Counted from the stretch's first letter, positions 7,616 to 13,824 are shown. The stretch is 14,145 nt of DNA from Acidocella sp. (GCA_029077775.1 JAQNCU010000033.1:1-14145); one strand, 5' to 3'. Program-made: numbers and translations. Notes: a model not told the origin generated them from the letters alone.

Positions 7616-9388
7616 ATGCCCGTCTACAAAGCCCCGCTCGAGGATATGCGCTTCGTCCTGCACGAGCTGTATGACAGCAAGACCATCGCTGAACTTCCGG
7701 GGTACGAGGATTTTTCGCCCGAATTGATGGACAGCGTGCTGGAAGAAGCCGCGAAATTCGCCGAGGGCGTGCTCTTTCCCCTCAACCAATCCGGCGATCT
7801 TGAGGGCTGCACATATGAAAATGGCGTGGTCCGCACGCCGTCAGGCTTTCGGGAAGCGTATAACGCGTTCCGGGAGGGCGGATGGACCGCCATGGCCTCA
7901 GCCCCGGAATATGGCGGGCAGGGCATGCCGATCGCCTCATCCATGTTCGTCGAGGAAATGCTCTGTTCGGCCAATGTCGCCTTCGGGCTTTACCCCGGCC
8001 TCAGCCATGGCGCGTATCTGGCATTGCATCATCACGGCTCCGAGGAACAGAAACAAACCTATCTGCCGAAAATCGTCTCGGGTGAATGGTCCGGCACCAT
8101 GTGCCTGACCGAGCCCCATTGCGGCACCGATCTGGGCCTGTTGCGCACCAAGGCGGTGCCCAATGATGATGGCTCCTACGCCATCACCGGCAGTAAGATT
8201 TTTATCTCGGCGGGTGAGCATGATCTCACCAGCAATATCATCCACCTCGTCCTGGCGCGGCTGCCGGACGCGCCAAAGGGCGTGAAGGGCATATCCTTGT
8301 TCGTGGTGCCAAAATTCATCGTCAAGGATGACGGCACAGCGGGGCCGCGCAACGGCGTGAACTGCACCGCCATCGAGCATAAAATGGGCATCAAGGCATC
8401 CGCCACCTGTGCGATGTCGTTCGATGAGGCCAAAGGCTGGCTGGTCGGCGAGCCGCATAAGGGCCTGCGCGCGATGTTCACCATGATGAACACCGAGCGT
8501 CTCTCGGTCGGCATCCAGGGCCTCGGCGTGGCGGAAATCGCCTATCAGAATGCGGTCAATTACGCCCGGGACCGCATCCAGGGCCGTTCGCTCTCCGGCG
8601 TCAAAAACCCCGATAAAGCCGCCGATTCCATTTTGGTACATCCGGATGTGCGCCGGATGCTGCTGACCATGCGCGCCTATATTGAAGGCTGCCGCGCGCT
8701 CTCTGGCTGGGTGGCGCGTGAGATCGATATTTTGCACCGTTCAACCGATGAGGACGCAAAACTCATCGCCGATGATTTTACCGCCTTGCTCACCCCGGTC
8801 GTGAAGGCCCTGTTCACCGATCTTGGCTTCGAGATCGCCAGCTCGGCCCTGCAGTGCTATGGCGGCCACGGCTATATCCGCGACCACGGCATGGAACAAT
8901 ATGTCCGCGACGCGCGGATTTCTATGATCTACGAGGGTGCCAACGGCGTCCAGGCGCTCGACCTCGTGGGCCGCAAGCTCCCGCAGGAAGGCGGACGGCT
9001 GCTCACCCGCTTTCTCGACCCGGTGATGGAGTTCCTCGACGCCAACACCGATGAGGAGATGGAGCCTTTCTGCAGCCCGCTGGCCGCCGCACTTGAACAT
9101 CTGCAAATCGCCACGGGCCATGTGATGGAAGCGGGCATGAGCAATGTTGATGAAATCGGCGGCGCCTCGGTCGATTACCTGCGCCTGTTCGGGCTCGTCG
9201 CGTTGGGCTTCATGTGGGCGAGCATGGCGAAAATCGCGTTGCCGAAATCCGATGATCGTTTCTACAAGGCCAAAATTGGCACCGCGACCTTCTTTATGCA
9301 GCGCCTGCTACCGCAGACCGCCGCATTGCTGGCCGCGATCCAGTCCGGGTCGGAGGTGATGATGGCCTTCGAGGATGCCGCGTTTTAG
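7616..9388 (+). CDS. Acyl-CoA dehydrogenase, long FadE/DmdC-type architecture
   Basis: This 590-residue FAD enzyme introduces the 2,3-double bond into acyl-CoA. It has a short N-terminal extension typical of the long subfamily (YKAPLEDMRFVLHELYD, residues 4-20). Then come the usual N, middle and C domains: CLTEPHCGTDLGLL at 163-176, ALQCYGGHGYI at 411-421, and the catalytic base Glu440 in IYEGANGVQALD (438-449). An extra C-terminal domain spans about 465-590 (acetyl-CoA dehydrogenase C-terminal-like). This architecture is shared by Bacillus FadE, mycobacterial FadE5 and DmdC (methylmercaptopropionyl-CoA dehydrogenase). With thiolase and FadN beside it, fatty acyl-CoA is the best guess for substrate. 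A strong AGGAGG (7605-7610) lies 5 nt before the ATG, and the gap to fadN is 49 nt. It is the last gene of the operon; palindromes begin at its stop codon. Confidence 0.94.
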   Translation: MPVYKAPLEDMRFVLHELYDSKTIAELPGYEDFSPELMDSVLEEAAKFAEGVLFPLNQSGDLEGCTYENGVVRTPSGFREAYNAFREGGWTAMASAPEYGGQGMPIASSMFVEEMLCSANVAFGLYPGLSHGAYLALHHHGSEEQKQTYLPKIVSGEWSGTMCLTEPHCGTDLGLLRTKAVPNDDGSYAITGSKIFISAGEHDLTSNIIHLVLARLPDAPKGVKGISLFVVPKFIVKDDGTAGPRNGVNCTAIEHKMGIKASATCAMSFDEAKGWLVGEPHKGLRAMFTMMNTERLSVGIQGLGVAEIAYQNAVNYARDRIQGRSLSGVKNPDKAADSILVHPDVRRMLLTMRAYIEGCRALSGWVAREIDILHRSTDEDAKLIADDFTALLTPVVKALFTDLGFEIASSALQCYGGHGYIRDHGMEQYVRDARISMIYEGANGVQALDLVGRKLPQEGGRLLTRFLDPVMEFLDANTDEEMEPFCSPLAAALEHLQIATGHVMEAGMSNVDEIGGASVDYLRLFGLVALGFMWASMAKIALPKSDDRFYKAKIGTATFFMQRLLPQTAALLAAIQSGSEVMMAFEDAAF

Positions 9389-9416
9389 AGTGTTTTCCGA
9401 TCAAACGGAAACGCTT
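9388..9416 (+). terminator. Hairpin at the acyl-CoA dehydrogenase stop codon
   Basis: The core TTTCCG (9394-9399) pairs with CGGAAA (9406-9411) around loop ATCAAA. Outer bases GAGTG pair with CGCTT using two G-T pairs and one bulged T. The first base of the repeat is the last base of the stop codon. GAGTGTTTTCCGATCA here matches, at 13 of 16 positions, the reverse complement of 9809-9824, which abuts the stop of the convergent ankyrin-like gene. A terminator or mRNA-protecting 3' end is likely, but there is no clear T tract. Confidence 0.5.
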
Positions 9417-9460
9417 GTCTGATTGTTGGGAGCAATTTCATCCGATCAGGTCGTCTTTTT

Positions 9461-9522
9461 AGAGCGCGATGACTCCAGGTCCGCTCGTTTTGCGAGCGAA
9501 CCTGGAGTCTGAATCGCACTCT
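9461..9522. repeat. 62-nt long hairpin, second member of the hairpin family at 3289-3327
   Basis: GACTCCAGGT-C-CGCTCG (9471-9487) faces CGAGCG-A-ACCTGGAGTC (9493-9509) with one C-A mismatch and loop TTTTG. The outer arms AGAGCGCGAT (9461-9470) and ATCGCACTCT (9513-9522) pair with one mismatch and a 3-nt bulge. The right side shares CCTG, CTGAATCGC and the inner stem with 3299-3345. Confidence 0.75.
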
Positions 9523-9546
9523 AGATATTTCTGTAGAGCCGGATTC

Positions 9547-9617
9547 ATACCGGCTGGCCTAAAGAATGACTCTTTGCGGGCGGCAAGCGCTTCTTTTTGT
9601 GAACAAAAAGAAGCAAA
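9547..9617 (+). repeat. 71-bp dispersed repeat, copy 2
   Basis: It matches the reverse complement of 1-71 at 69 of 71 positions. Here no gene runs into it, yet it still contains the TGGCCTAAAGAATGA stretch that ends the grpB-family gene in copy 1. It includes the A/T-stem hairpin 9589-9614 and continues into the composite palindrome. Confidence 0.85.
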
Positions 9618-9709
9618 AAAACATTATTAATCTGGACCATTAGGGTTCTAGAAGCCCGGCACCGGCAAAACAAAAGTTTTTTGCGCCGCTTTTTTTCAAA
9701 AAAAGCGGC
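9589..9709. repeat. Composite palindromic element, copy A
   Basis: Left hairpin: 9589-9600 with 9603-9614 (12-bp perfect stem). Then GCAAAAAAAC (9613-9622) is complementary to GTTTTTTGC (9676-9684), apart from one A/T-tract length difference. In the centre is a weak hairpin GGGTTC/GAAGCCC (9643-9657). Right hairpin: 9685-9696 with 9698-9709 (GCCGC plus T7 against A7 plus GCGGC, perfect). The same order of parts occurs at 13825-13941. Confidence 0.7.
9685..9709 (-). terminator. Perfect 25-nt palindrome beyond the ankyrin-like gene
   Basis: GCCGC plus seven T faces seven A plus GCGGC around a central C. It is the right hairpin of composite element A. It lies about 115 nt past the stop of the minus-strand ankyrin-like gene, so it may end that transcript. 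Confidence 0.4.
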
Positions 9710-9750
9710 TGCTTACTTGGATGTGTCACTGTCTTCGCGGATTGGTATCA

Positions 9751-9789
9751 GATCCTTGATCGGATCGCAAAGCGATTCGATCAAGGATC
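9751..9789. repeat. 18-pair near-perfect hairpin
   Basis: GATCCTTGATCG (9751-9762) pairs perfectly with CGATCAAGGATC (9778-9789). The stem continues through one G-T pair and ATCGC/GCGAT to loop AAA (9769-9771). It lies 36 nt beyond the stop of the minus-strand ankyrin-like gene and is probably its transcript-end structure. In that direction no U tract follows. Confidence 0.65.
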
Positions 9790-9824
9790 ATCCGGGTCTA
9801 AGTCAACCTGATCGGGACACGCTC

Positions 9825-10421
9825 TTAGCTTTTGCCGCCAAAGCCTAAAAATCCCGCGGCGGGGTCGGGTGTGCCGGGGTTGTTACCCATGACCGGCACC
9901 GCGATCCGGGCAGTGCTGGCGGGCCCGGCGGCATTCGACACAGGCGATCCAGCGCGGGCTTTGGCCATGACCGGCATGGCCGGTGCCGGGCCAGCATTGG
10001 CGTCGCTCGCGCCACCGCCATCCTCGTTGCGCGCTGAGAGGATCAGAAACGTAATCGTCGAGCGGTTCAGCGCCACTGCAAGGCCGAGCGGTGTTTCCCC
10101 AAGCGCGTTCTGCGCGTTCAAATTTGCCCCCCGGCTGATCGCATCCTGTGCGGCGTTGTAATCCCCGCTATTCACCGCCGCGAACAAGGCGGTTGTCGGG
10201 TCGCCGATGGCTGGTTTGGCGATGGTGGGGCCGGTTGCCACGGGCGGCACCGCAGCGCCGGGCAAAGCGGGCGGTGCGATATCGGGTGTGCGCGCCAGCG
10301 GGTGAGGTGCCCCGGCATCGCCCCCCATGCCCGGCCCCATGCCCGGTGCCATCTGGGCCAAGGCCGGATGGCCCGCCAGCGCAAACGCCAAGGTGACAAA
10401 TATATAAGACGAATATTTCAT
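9825..10421 (-). CDS. Secreted Ala/Pro/Gly-rich ankyrin-repeat protein of unknown function
   Basis: This 198-residue protein begins with a typical Sec signal peptide: MKYSS, a hydrophobic core and a predicted cleavage after ALA (residue 22), so it is probably periplasmic. A low-complexity Met/Gly/Pro linker follows (24-72). Residues about 74-131 look like one to two ankyrin repeats (ALFAAVNSGDYNAAQDAIS, then RGANLNAQNALGETPLGLAV). The C-terminal third is again Ala/Gly/Pro-rich. The gene lies 49 nt behind phaR on the same strand and is probably co-transcribed, but an exported protein is unlikely to touch PHA granules, so the link may be positional only. The ribosome site is weak. The stop codon abuts a dispersed palindromic motif. 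Function unknown. Confidence 0.75.
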   Translation of the reverse strand: MKYSSYIFVTLAFALAGHPALAQMAPGMGPGMGGDAGAPHPLARTPDIAPPALPGAAVPPVATGPTIAKPAIGDPTTALFAAVNSGDYNAAQDAISRGANLNAQNALGETPLGLAVALNRSTITFLILSARNEDGGGASDANAGPAPAMPVMAKARAGSPVSNAAGPASTARIAVPVMGNNPGTPDPAAGFLGFGGKS

Positions 10422-10470
10422 AATCCGGTTTCTACCGTATTCACGCCGCAGCGACCAGAGCCAGACCCTA

Positions 10471-11073
10471 TCAGCCCTTTTTCGGGCGGGCGCGAAGCTG
10501 GACCAGTTGCTGCTGCAACCGCTCGACCTCGGCGCGCAGGGTCATGATCTCCTCATGGGCATCCAGCCCCATTTCAGCCCCGGCGCGCGTCTCACCCTCA
10601 CGGTAAAAAGGCGTGAACAAAGTCATCGCGCGTTCCATCATAGCGAGGTTCTTTCGGCCCATATCCTCCATGCCCGGCGGCATGAACGGCCCCAGGGTCT
10701 TGGTCATGGTCTTTGCCATCGTCTCGCGCATCGCTTCCTGCTGGCGGGCAAAACTGCTCATCGCCTGTTCCAGATACCGGGGCACCACGCTCTGCATGTT
10801 ATCGCCATAAAACCCGATCAACTGGCGCAGGAAGTTGGTCGGCAGCATCGCGTGGCCCTTGCCTTCCTCCTCCACGATGATCTGGGTCAGCACGCTGCGC
10901 GTGATATCCTCGCCGGATTTCGCGTCGTAGACAATAAAATCCCGATCCTTGCGGACCATCTCGGCGAGATTTTCAAGCGTGATATAACTCGAACTCTCGG
11001 TGTTATAGAGACGTCGGTTCGCGTATTTTTTGACGATAACAGGGTTGGGCGCTGCCTCGGCCGGTCCGTTCAT
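10471..11073 (-). CDS. phaR: PhaR, polyhydroxyalkanoate synthesis repressor
   Basis: This 200-residue regulator of PHA granule formation carries the N-terminal DNA-binding PHB/PHA accumulation domain (residues about 12-71), recognisable from VKKYANRRLYNT (14-25) and SSSYITLENLAEMVRKD (27-43). The second accumulation domain follows at about 75-115 (AMLPTNFLRQLIGFYGDN). The C-terminal part is Met-rich and ends in a leucine-zipper-like coiled coil (about 172-196, LRAEVERLQQQLVQLRA). Known PhaR proteins bind both nascent PHA and phasin or phaR promoters, and leave DNA when polymer appears. The ATG at 11073 has GGAG 8 nt upstream. It is divergent from the small-protein/phaC/phaA genes with a 156-bp gap, the natural place for a PhaR operator, though no operator motif was recognised. 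Confidence 0.95.
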   Translation of the reverse strand: MNGPAEAAPNPVIVKKYANRRLYNTESSSYITLENLAEMVRKDRDFIVYDAKSGEDITRSVLTQIIVEEEGKGHAMLPTNFLRQLIGFYGDNMQSVVPRYLEQAMSSFARQQEAMRETMAKTMTKTLGPFMPPGMEDMGRKNLAMMERAMTLFTPFYREGETRAGAEMGLDAHEEIMTLRAEVERLQQQLVQLRARPKKG

Positions 11074-11229
11074 TCTGCGATCTCCGTTCTTCGCACAGCG
11101 TCTTGCGCTCGCCTGCTTAACGATTCAGTCATATACAACAAAAACCCTATCATGCGGTTTGCGATCTGGCGAATATCCCCATTGCGGGTTACCAAACCAA
11201 CTAACCGCGACCGGGGAGCCGAATGCAAC
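11074..11229. promoter_or_regulatory. Divergent phaR / pha operon control region
   Basis: This 156-bp gap between divergent starts holds an A/T-rich core around ATATACAACAAAAACC (11131-11146), with TATACA (11132-11137) on the plus strand and TATATG on the minus strand. I could not pair either with a good -35. PhaR usually regulates its own gene and phasin genes, so both directions may be controlled here. That is inference. Confidence 0.35.
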
Positions 11230-11589
11230 ATGGACGACAGGCTGGCCAAAGACTGGGTGGCCATGTGGCAAAGCGAACTGAGTGCGATGGGCACGGACCG
11301 AGAGCTGCGCGAGACCTGGGCCACTCTCATGGGTCTGTGGGCCGAGCCCACGCTTCTGAACATCTGGGCGGCACAGGCCCAATCCATGTGGACACGCCCC
11401 GCGCGTGACCCGGCCAGAAGCCCCAACGCCAGCCAGCCGCCGGGGTCCACGCCCGCTGCTGCTGCATCTCAGCCTGGCCTGGATGAAATCAGCCGCCTCA
11501 CCCGCCGCATTGACGAGCTTGAGCAAAGTCTTGAGCGACTTATCGCGCGGGACACCGCCCGACCCGCAGACCCTGACATCGCTTCTTGA
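11230..11589 (+). CDS. Small Trp-rich coiled-coil protein, candidate PhaE-like/phasin-like partner of PhaC
   Basis: This 119-residue protein has a helical N-terminal half rich in Trp and Leu (DWVAMWQSELSAM, then WATLMGLWAEPTLLNIWAAQ, residues about 8-55), a Pro/Ala/Ser linker (56-82), and a C-terminal heptad coiled coil (LDEISRLTRRIDELEQSLER, about 84-103). An amphipathic, Trp-rich helix plus terminal coil is what PhaE subunits of class III synthases and some phasin-like proteins show, but full PhaE is about three times longer and I cannot prove homology. The GGGGAG at 11213-11218 is 11 nt before the ATG, the only ATG near. Its last 185 nt are shared, in another frame, with the start of phaC. 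Co-expression with phaC is almost certain. Confidence 0.65.
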   Translation: MDDRLAKDWVAMWQSELSAMGTDRELRETWATLMGLWAEPTLLNIWAAQAQSMWTRPARDPARSPNASQPPGSTPAAAASQPGLDEISRLTRRIDELEQSLERLIARDTARPADPDIAS

Positions 11590-12577
11590 CGAGACCGCCC
11601 ACCCGGACCGGGCGCTGATCGCGGGCATCGCCGCCTATCGCGGGCACCCCTATCATCGCAATGTCGCGGACAAAACCCCGATCTGGCGTGAGGGCGAGAC
11701 CACGCTCGTCGATTACGGCGGCGATGGCCCGGCCGTGCTCTTTATCCCCAGCCTGATCAACCGCGCCTATATCCTCGATTTGATGGATGACGCCTCAATG
11801 CTGCGCTGGCTCGCCGCCCAAAGCGTGCATCCGTATCTGCTGGACTGGGGCTGGCCCGGCCCGGTGGAGCGCGGTTTTTCGCTCACCGATTATGTCGCCG
11901 GGCGGCTGGAACGCGCATTGGCCGCCATTTCCGGCCCGGTGGTGCTGGCGGGGTATTGCATGGGCGGCCTGCTGGCGCTGGCTGGCACCTTGCGCAACCC
12001 GGGCAAGGTCGCGGGCCTCGCACTTCTTGCCACACCGTGGGATTTCCACCAGCCAGACGCGCAGACCGCGCGCCGGATCGCCGAGGCTTTGCTGCCTATG
12101 GAGGGCCTGATGCGGCTCTCTGGCACCCTGCCCATCGACGCGCTGAACACCCTGTTCGCCATGGTCGACCCACATGGCGTGGGGGATAAATACCGGGACT
12201 TCGCGGGGCAGGACCAAACCACGGCGCGCGCGCGCCGGTTTGTGGCGATGGAGGATTGGCTGGCCGATGGCGTGCCGCTGGCCGCCACCGTGGCGCGCGA
12301 AACCCTCGGCGGCTGGTATGGGGAGAACACGCCCGCACGCGGCCAGTGGCGCATCACCGGGCTGCCGGTGGACCCAGGCGCGCTCACCGTCCCGGTATTT
12401 TGCGCCATTCCGGCGCGCGACAGGCTGGTCCCGTCAGCCTCGGCGAGCGCACTGGCTGACCGGCTGCACGCCCCCACCATCATCGAGCCCGAAGCCGGGC
12501 ATATCGGCATGATCGCGGGTGCCCATGCACAAAGCACGCTCTGGCAGCCTTTCAAGGATTGGCTGCTGGGTCTATAA
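11405..12577 (+). CDS. phaC: PHA synthase-like alpha/beta hydrolase (PhaC, class III-like size)
   Basis: This 390-residue protein resembles PHA synthase, which polymerises (R)-3-hydroxyacyl-CoA on granules. The lipase-like box reads GYCMGG (183-188) with the Cys185 nucleophile used by PhaC; Asp339 (PARDRLVP) and His366 (EAGHIGM) complete the triad. VLFIPSLINRAYILDL (111-126) and YLLDWGWPGP (144-153) are typical PhaC blocks. Length is like class III PhaC (about 355 aa), far below class I (about 590). Start is uncertain: the GTG at 11405 keeps RRGPRPLLLHLSLA (12-25), which I recall as typical of Acetobacteraceae relatives, but it overlaps the upstream gene by 185 nt. The first ATG is 11483, and TTG codons lie at 11519 and 11531. 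None has a clear ribosome site, so coupling to the upstream gene is likely. Phospholipase-type or depolymerase roles are less likely because of the Cys. Confidence 0.85.
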   Translation: MTRPEAPTPASRRGPRPLLLHLSLAWMKSAASPAALTSLSKVLSDLSRGTPPDPQTLTSLLDETAHPDRALIAGIAAYRGHPYHRNVADKTPIWREGETTLVDYGGDGPAVLFIPSLINRAYILDLMDDASMLRWLAAQSVHPYLLDWGWPGPVERGFSLTDYVAGRLERALAAISGPVVLAGYCMGGLLALAGTLRNPGKVAGLALLATPWDFHQPDAQTARRIAEALLPMEGLMRLSGTLPIDALNTLFAMVDPHGVGDKYRDFAGQDQTTARARRFVAMEDWLADGVPLAATVARETLGGWYGENTPARGQWRITGLPVDPGALTVPVFCAIPARDRLVPSASASALADRLHAPTIIEPEAGHIGMIAGAHAQSTLWQPFKDWLLGL

Positions 12578-12586
12578 CATCATCAA

Positions 12587-12592
12587 TATAAT
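12587..12592 (+). promoter_or_regulatory. Possible internal -10 element for phaA
   Basis: A perfect TATAAT sits between phaC and phaA, about 13 nt before the AAGGA ribosome site. A second -10-like TATAAC overlaps the phaC stop at 12573-12578. Neither has a good -35 at 16-18 bp, so this is only a weak internal promoter candidate. Confidence 0.25.
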
Positions 12593-12619
12593 TCGGCATA
12601 ACTCAAGGAAACGCAGATC

Positions 12620-13795
12620 ATGGATGATATCGTCATCGTCTCGGCGGCCCGCACCGCCGTCGGCAGTTTCAACGGCGTCTTCGCCAACACCCCGGCGCAT
12701 ATTCTGGGTGCCAGCGCCATGCGCGCCGCGATCGCGCGTGCGGGGCTTGTCCCCGATGACATCGATGAGGCCATTCTCGGCCAGGTGCTCACCGCCGCGC
12801 AGGGGCAAAACCCCGCCCGTCAGGCCGCCCGCGCCGCCGGTATCCCGGATTCTAAAACCGCGTTTGGCATCAACCAGGTCTGCGGTTCGGGCCTGCGCGC
12901 CGTGGCGCTCGCCGCCCAGCAAATCCGCTCGGGCGAGTCTGACATCGTGATCGCCGGCGGCCAGGAGAGCATGAGCCTGTCCACCCATGCCGCCTATTTG
13001 CGCGGCGGGGTAAAAATGGGCGATGTCTCATTCATCGACACCATGATCCGCGACGGGTTGTGGGATGCGTTCAACGGCTACCATATGGGCGTCACCGCCG
13101 AGAATGTCGCCGCCAAATGGCAGATCACCCGCGCCGACCAGGATGCGCTGGCTCTCGCCTCGCAGCACAAAGCCGGTGCCGCACAAAAATCTGGCGCTTT
13201 CAAGGATGAGATCATCCCGGTCACGCTGACCACGCGCAAGGGCGATGTCGTAGTGTCTGAGGATGAGTATATAAAGGGTGAGTCCACCGCCGAGGGCCTC
13301 GCCAAACTTCGCCCCGCTTTTGCCAAGGATGGCACGGTCACCGCGGGCAACGCCTCGGGCATCAATGACGGCGCCGCCGCCCTGGTGGTGATGAGCGCCC
13401 GTGAAGCCGCGAAGCGCGGTATCACCCCGCTTGCCCGTATCGCCAGCTTCGCCACCGCCGGGGTGGACCCGGCGGTCATGGGCTCAGGCCCCATACCGTC
13501 CTCGAAAAAGGCCCTCGCCCGCGCCGGGTGGCACGCCGCCGACCTCGATTTGATCGAAGCCAACGAGGCCTTCGCCGCCCAAGCTTGCGCCGTGAACAAG
13601 GAGCTCGGGCTTGACCCGGCCCGCGTGAACGTCAATGGCGGCGCCATCGCCATCGGCCACCCCATCGGCGCCTCCGGGGCACGCATCCTCACCACATTAC
13701 TCTACGAAATGTCCCGCCGCGACGCCAAAAAAGCCCTCGCCACTTTATGCATTGGCGGCGGAATGGGTGTGGCCATGTGCGTGGAACGCACGTAG
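12620..13795 (+). CDS. phaA: Acetyl-CoA C-acetyltransferase (biosynthetic thiolase PhaA)
   Basis: This 391-residue thiolase, the standard PhaA length, condenses two acetyl-CoA to acetoacetyl-CoA, the first step of PHB synthesis, and works in reverse in ketone degradation. Catalytic residues: Cys88 in NQVCGSGLRA (85-94), His347 in GHPIGASGAR (346-355), and Cys377 in LCIGGGMG (376-383). NEAFAAQA is at 315-322. The AAGGA at 12605-12609 precedes the ATG. It follows phaC by 42 nt on the same strand, so operon membership is likely, and the CoA-transferase gene behind it fits acetoacetyl-CoA turnover. It is distinct from the FadA-like thiolase at 4052-5188 (NRFCGSSM against NQVCGSGL). The 3' end lies in a 17-bp direct repeat whose second copy follows the stop. 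Confidence 0.94.
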   Translation: MDDIVIVSAARTAVGSFNGVFANTPAHILGASAMRAAIARAGLVPDDIDEAILGQVLTAAQGQNPARQAARAAGIPDSKTAFGINQVCGSGLRAVALAAQQIRSGESDIVIAGGQESMSLSTHAAYLRGGVKMGDVSFIDTMIRDGLWDAFNGYHMGVTAENVAAKWQITRADQDALALASQHKAGAAQKSGAFKDEIIPVTLTTRKGDVVVSEDEYIKGESTAEGLAKLRPAFAKDGTVTAGNASGINDGAAALVVMSAREAAKRGITPLARIASFATAGVDPAVMGSGPIPSSKKALARAGWHAADLDLIEANEAFAAQACAVNKELGLDPARVNVNGGAIAIGHPIGASGARILTTLLYEMSRRDAKKALATLCIGGGMGVAMCVERT

Positions 13796-13819
13796 TGTTT
13801 GGGTGCGTGGAACGCACGT
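13777..13819. repeat. 17-bp direct repeat over the phaA stop, each copy a small hairpin
   Basis: GTGCGTGGAACGCACGT occurs at 13777-13793 and again, identical, at 13803-13819 (26-bp period). Each copy can fold as GTGCGT/ACGCAC with loop GGA. The first copy encodes the last residues of PhaA and the first base of its stop. The second is non-coding, consistent with a short tandem duplication or a paired transcript-end structure. Confidence 0.8.
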
Positions 13820-13824
13820 GAGCG

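Larger units (their letters stand above)
9389..9824. other. 436-bp gene-free region packed with palindromic repeats
   Basis: Between the convergent ends of the fad operon and the ankyrin-like gene lie, in order: a hairpin at 9388-9416, a long hairpin at 9461-9522, copy 2 of the 71-bp repeat at 9547-9617, a composite palindrome at 9589-9709, and an 18-pair hairpin at 9751-9789. A GAGYGT-like motif in inverted orientation lies at both ends. I see no coding sequence. The region reads as an accumulation site for dispersed palindromic units behind two stop codons. Confidence 0.8.

Noticed and set aside
9389..9824. CRISPR array or transposon
   Set aside because: The repeats are palindromic and heterogeneous, not evenly spaced direct repeats with spacers. 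No transposase, terminal inverted repeats with target duplication, or cas gene is visible.
10507..11229. Upstream extension of the small coiled-coil protein on the plus strand
   Set aside because: The open frame runs opposite phaR; recognisable helical sequence begins at the ATG at 11230, close behind a GGGGAG ribosome site.
4052..13795. Recent duplication of the two thiolase genes
   Set aside because: fadA-like and phaA differ at the active-site blocks (NRFCGSSM against NQVCGSGL) and in length; they are old paralogues of a large family.
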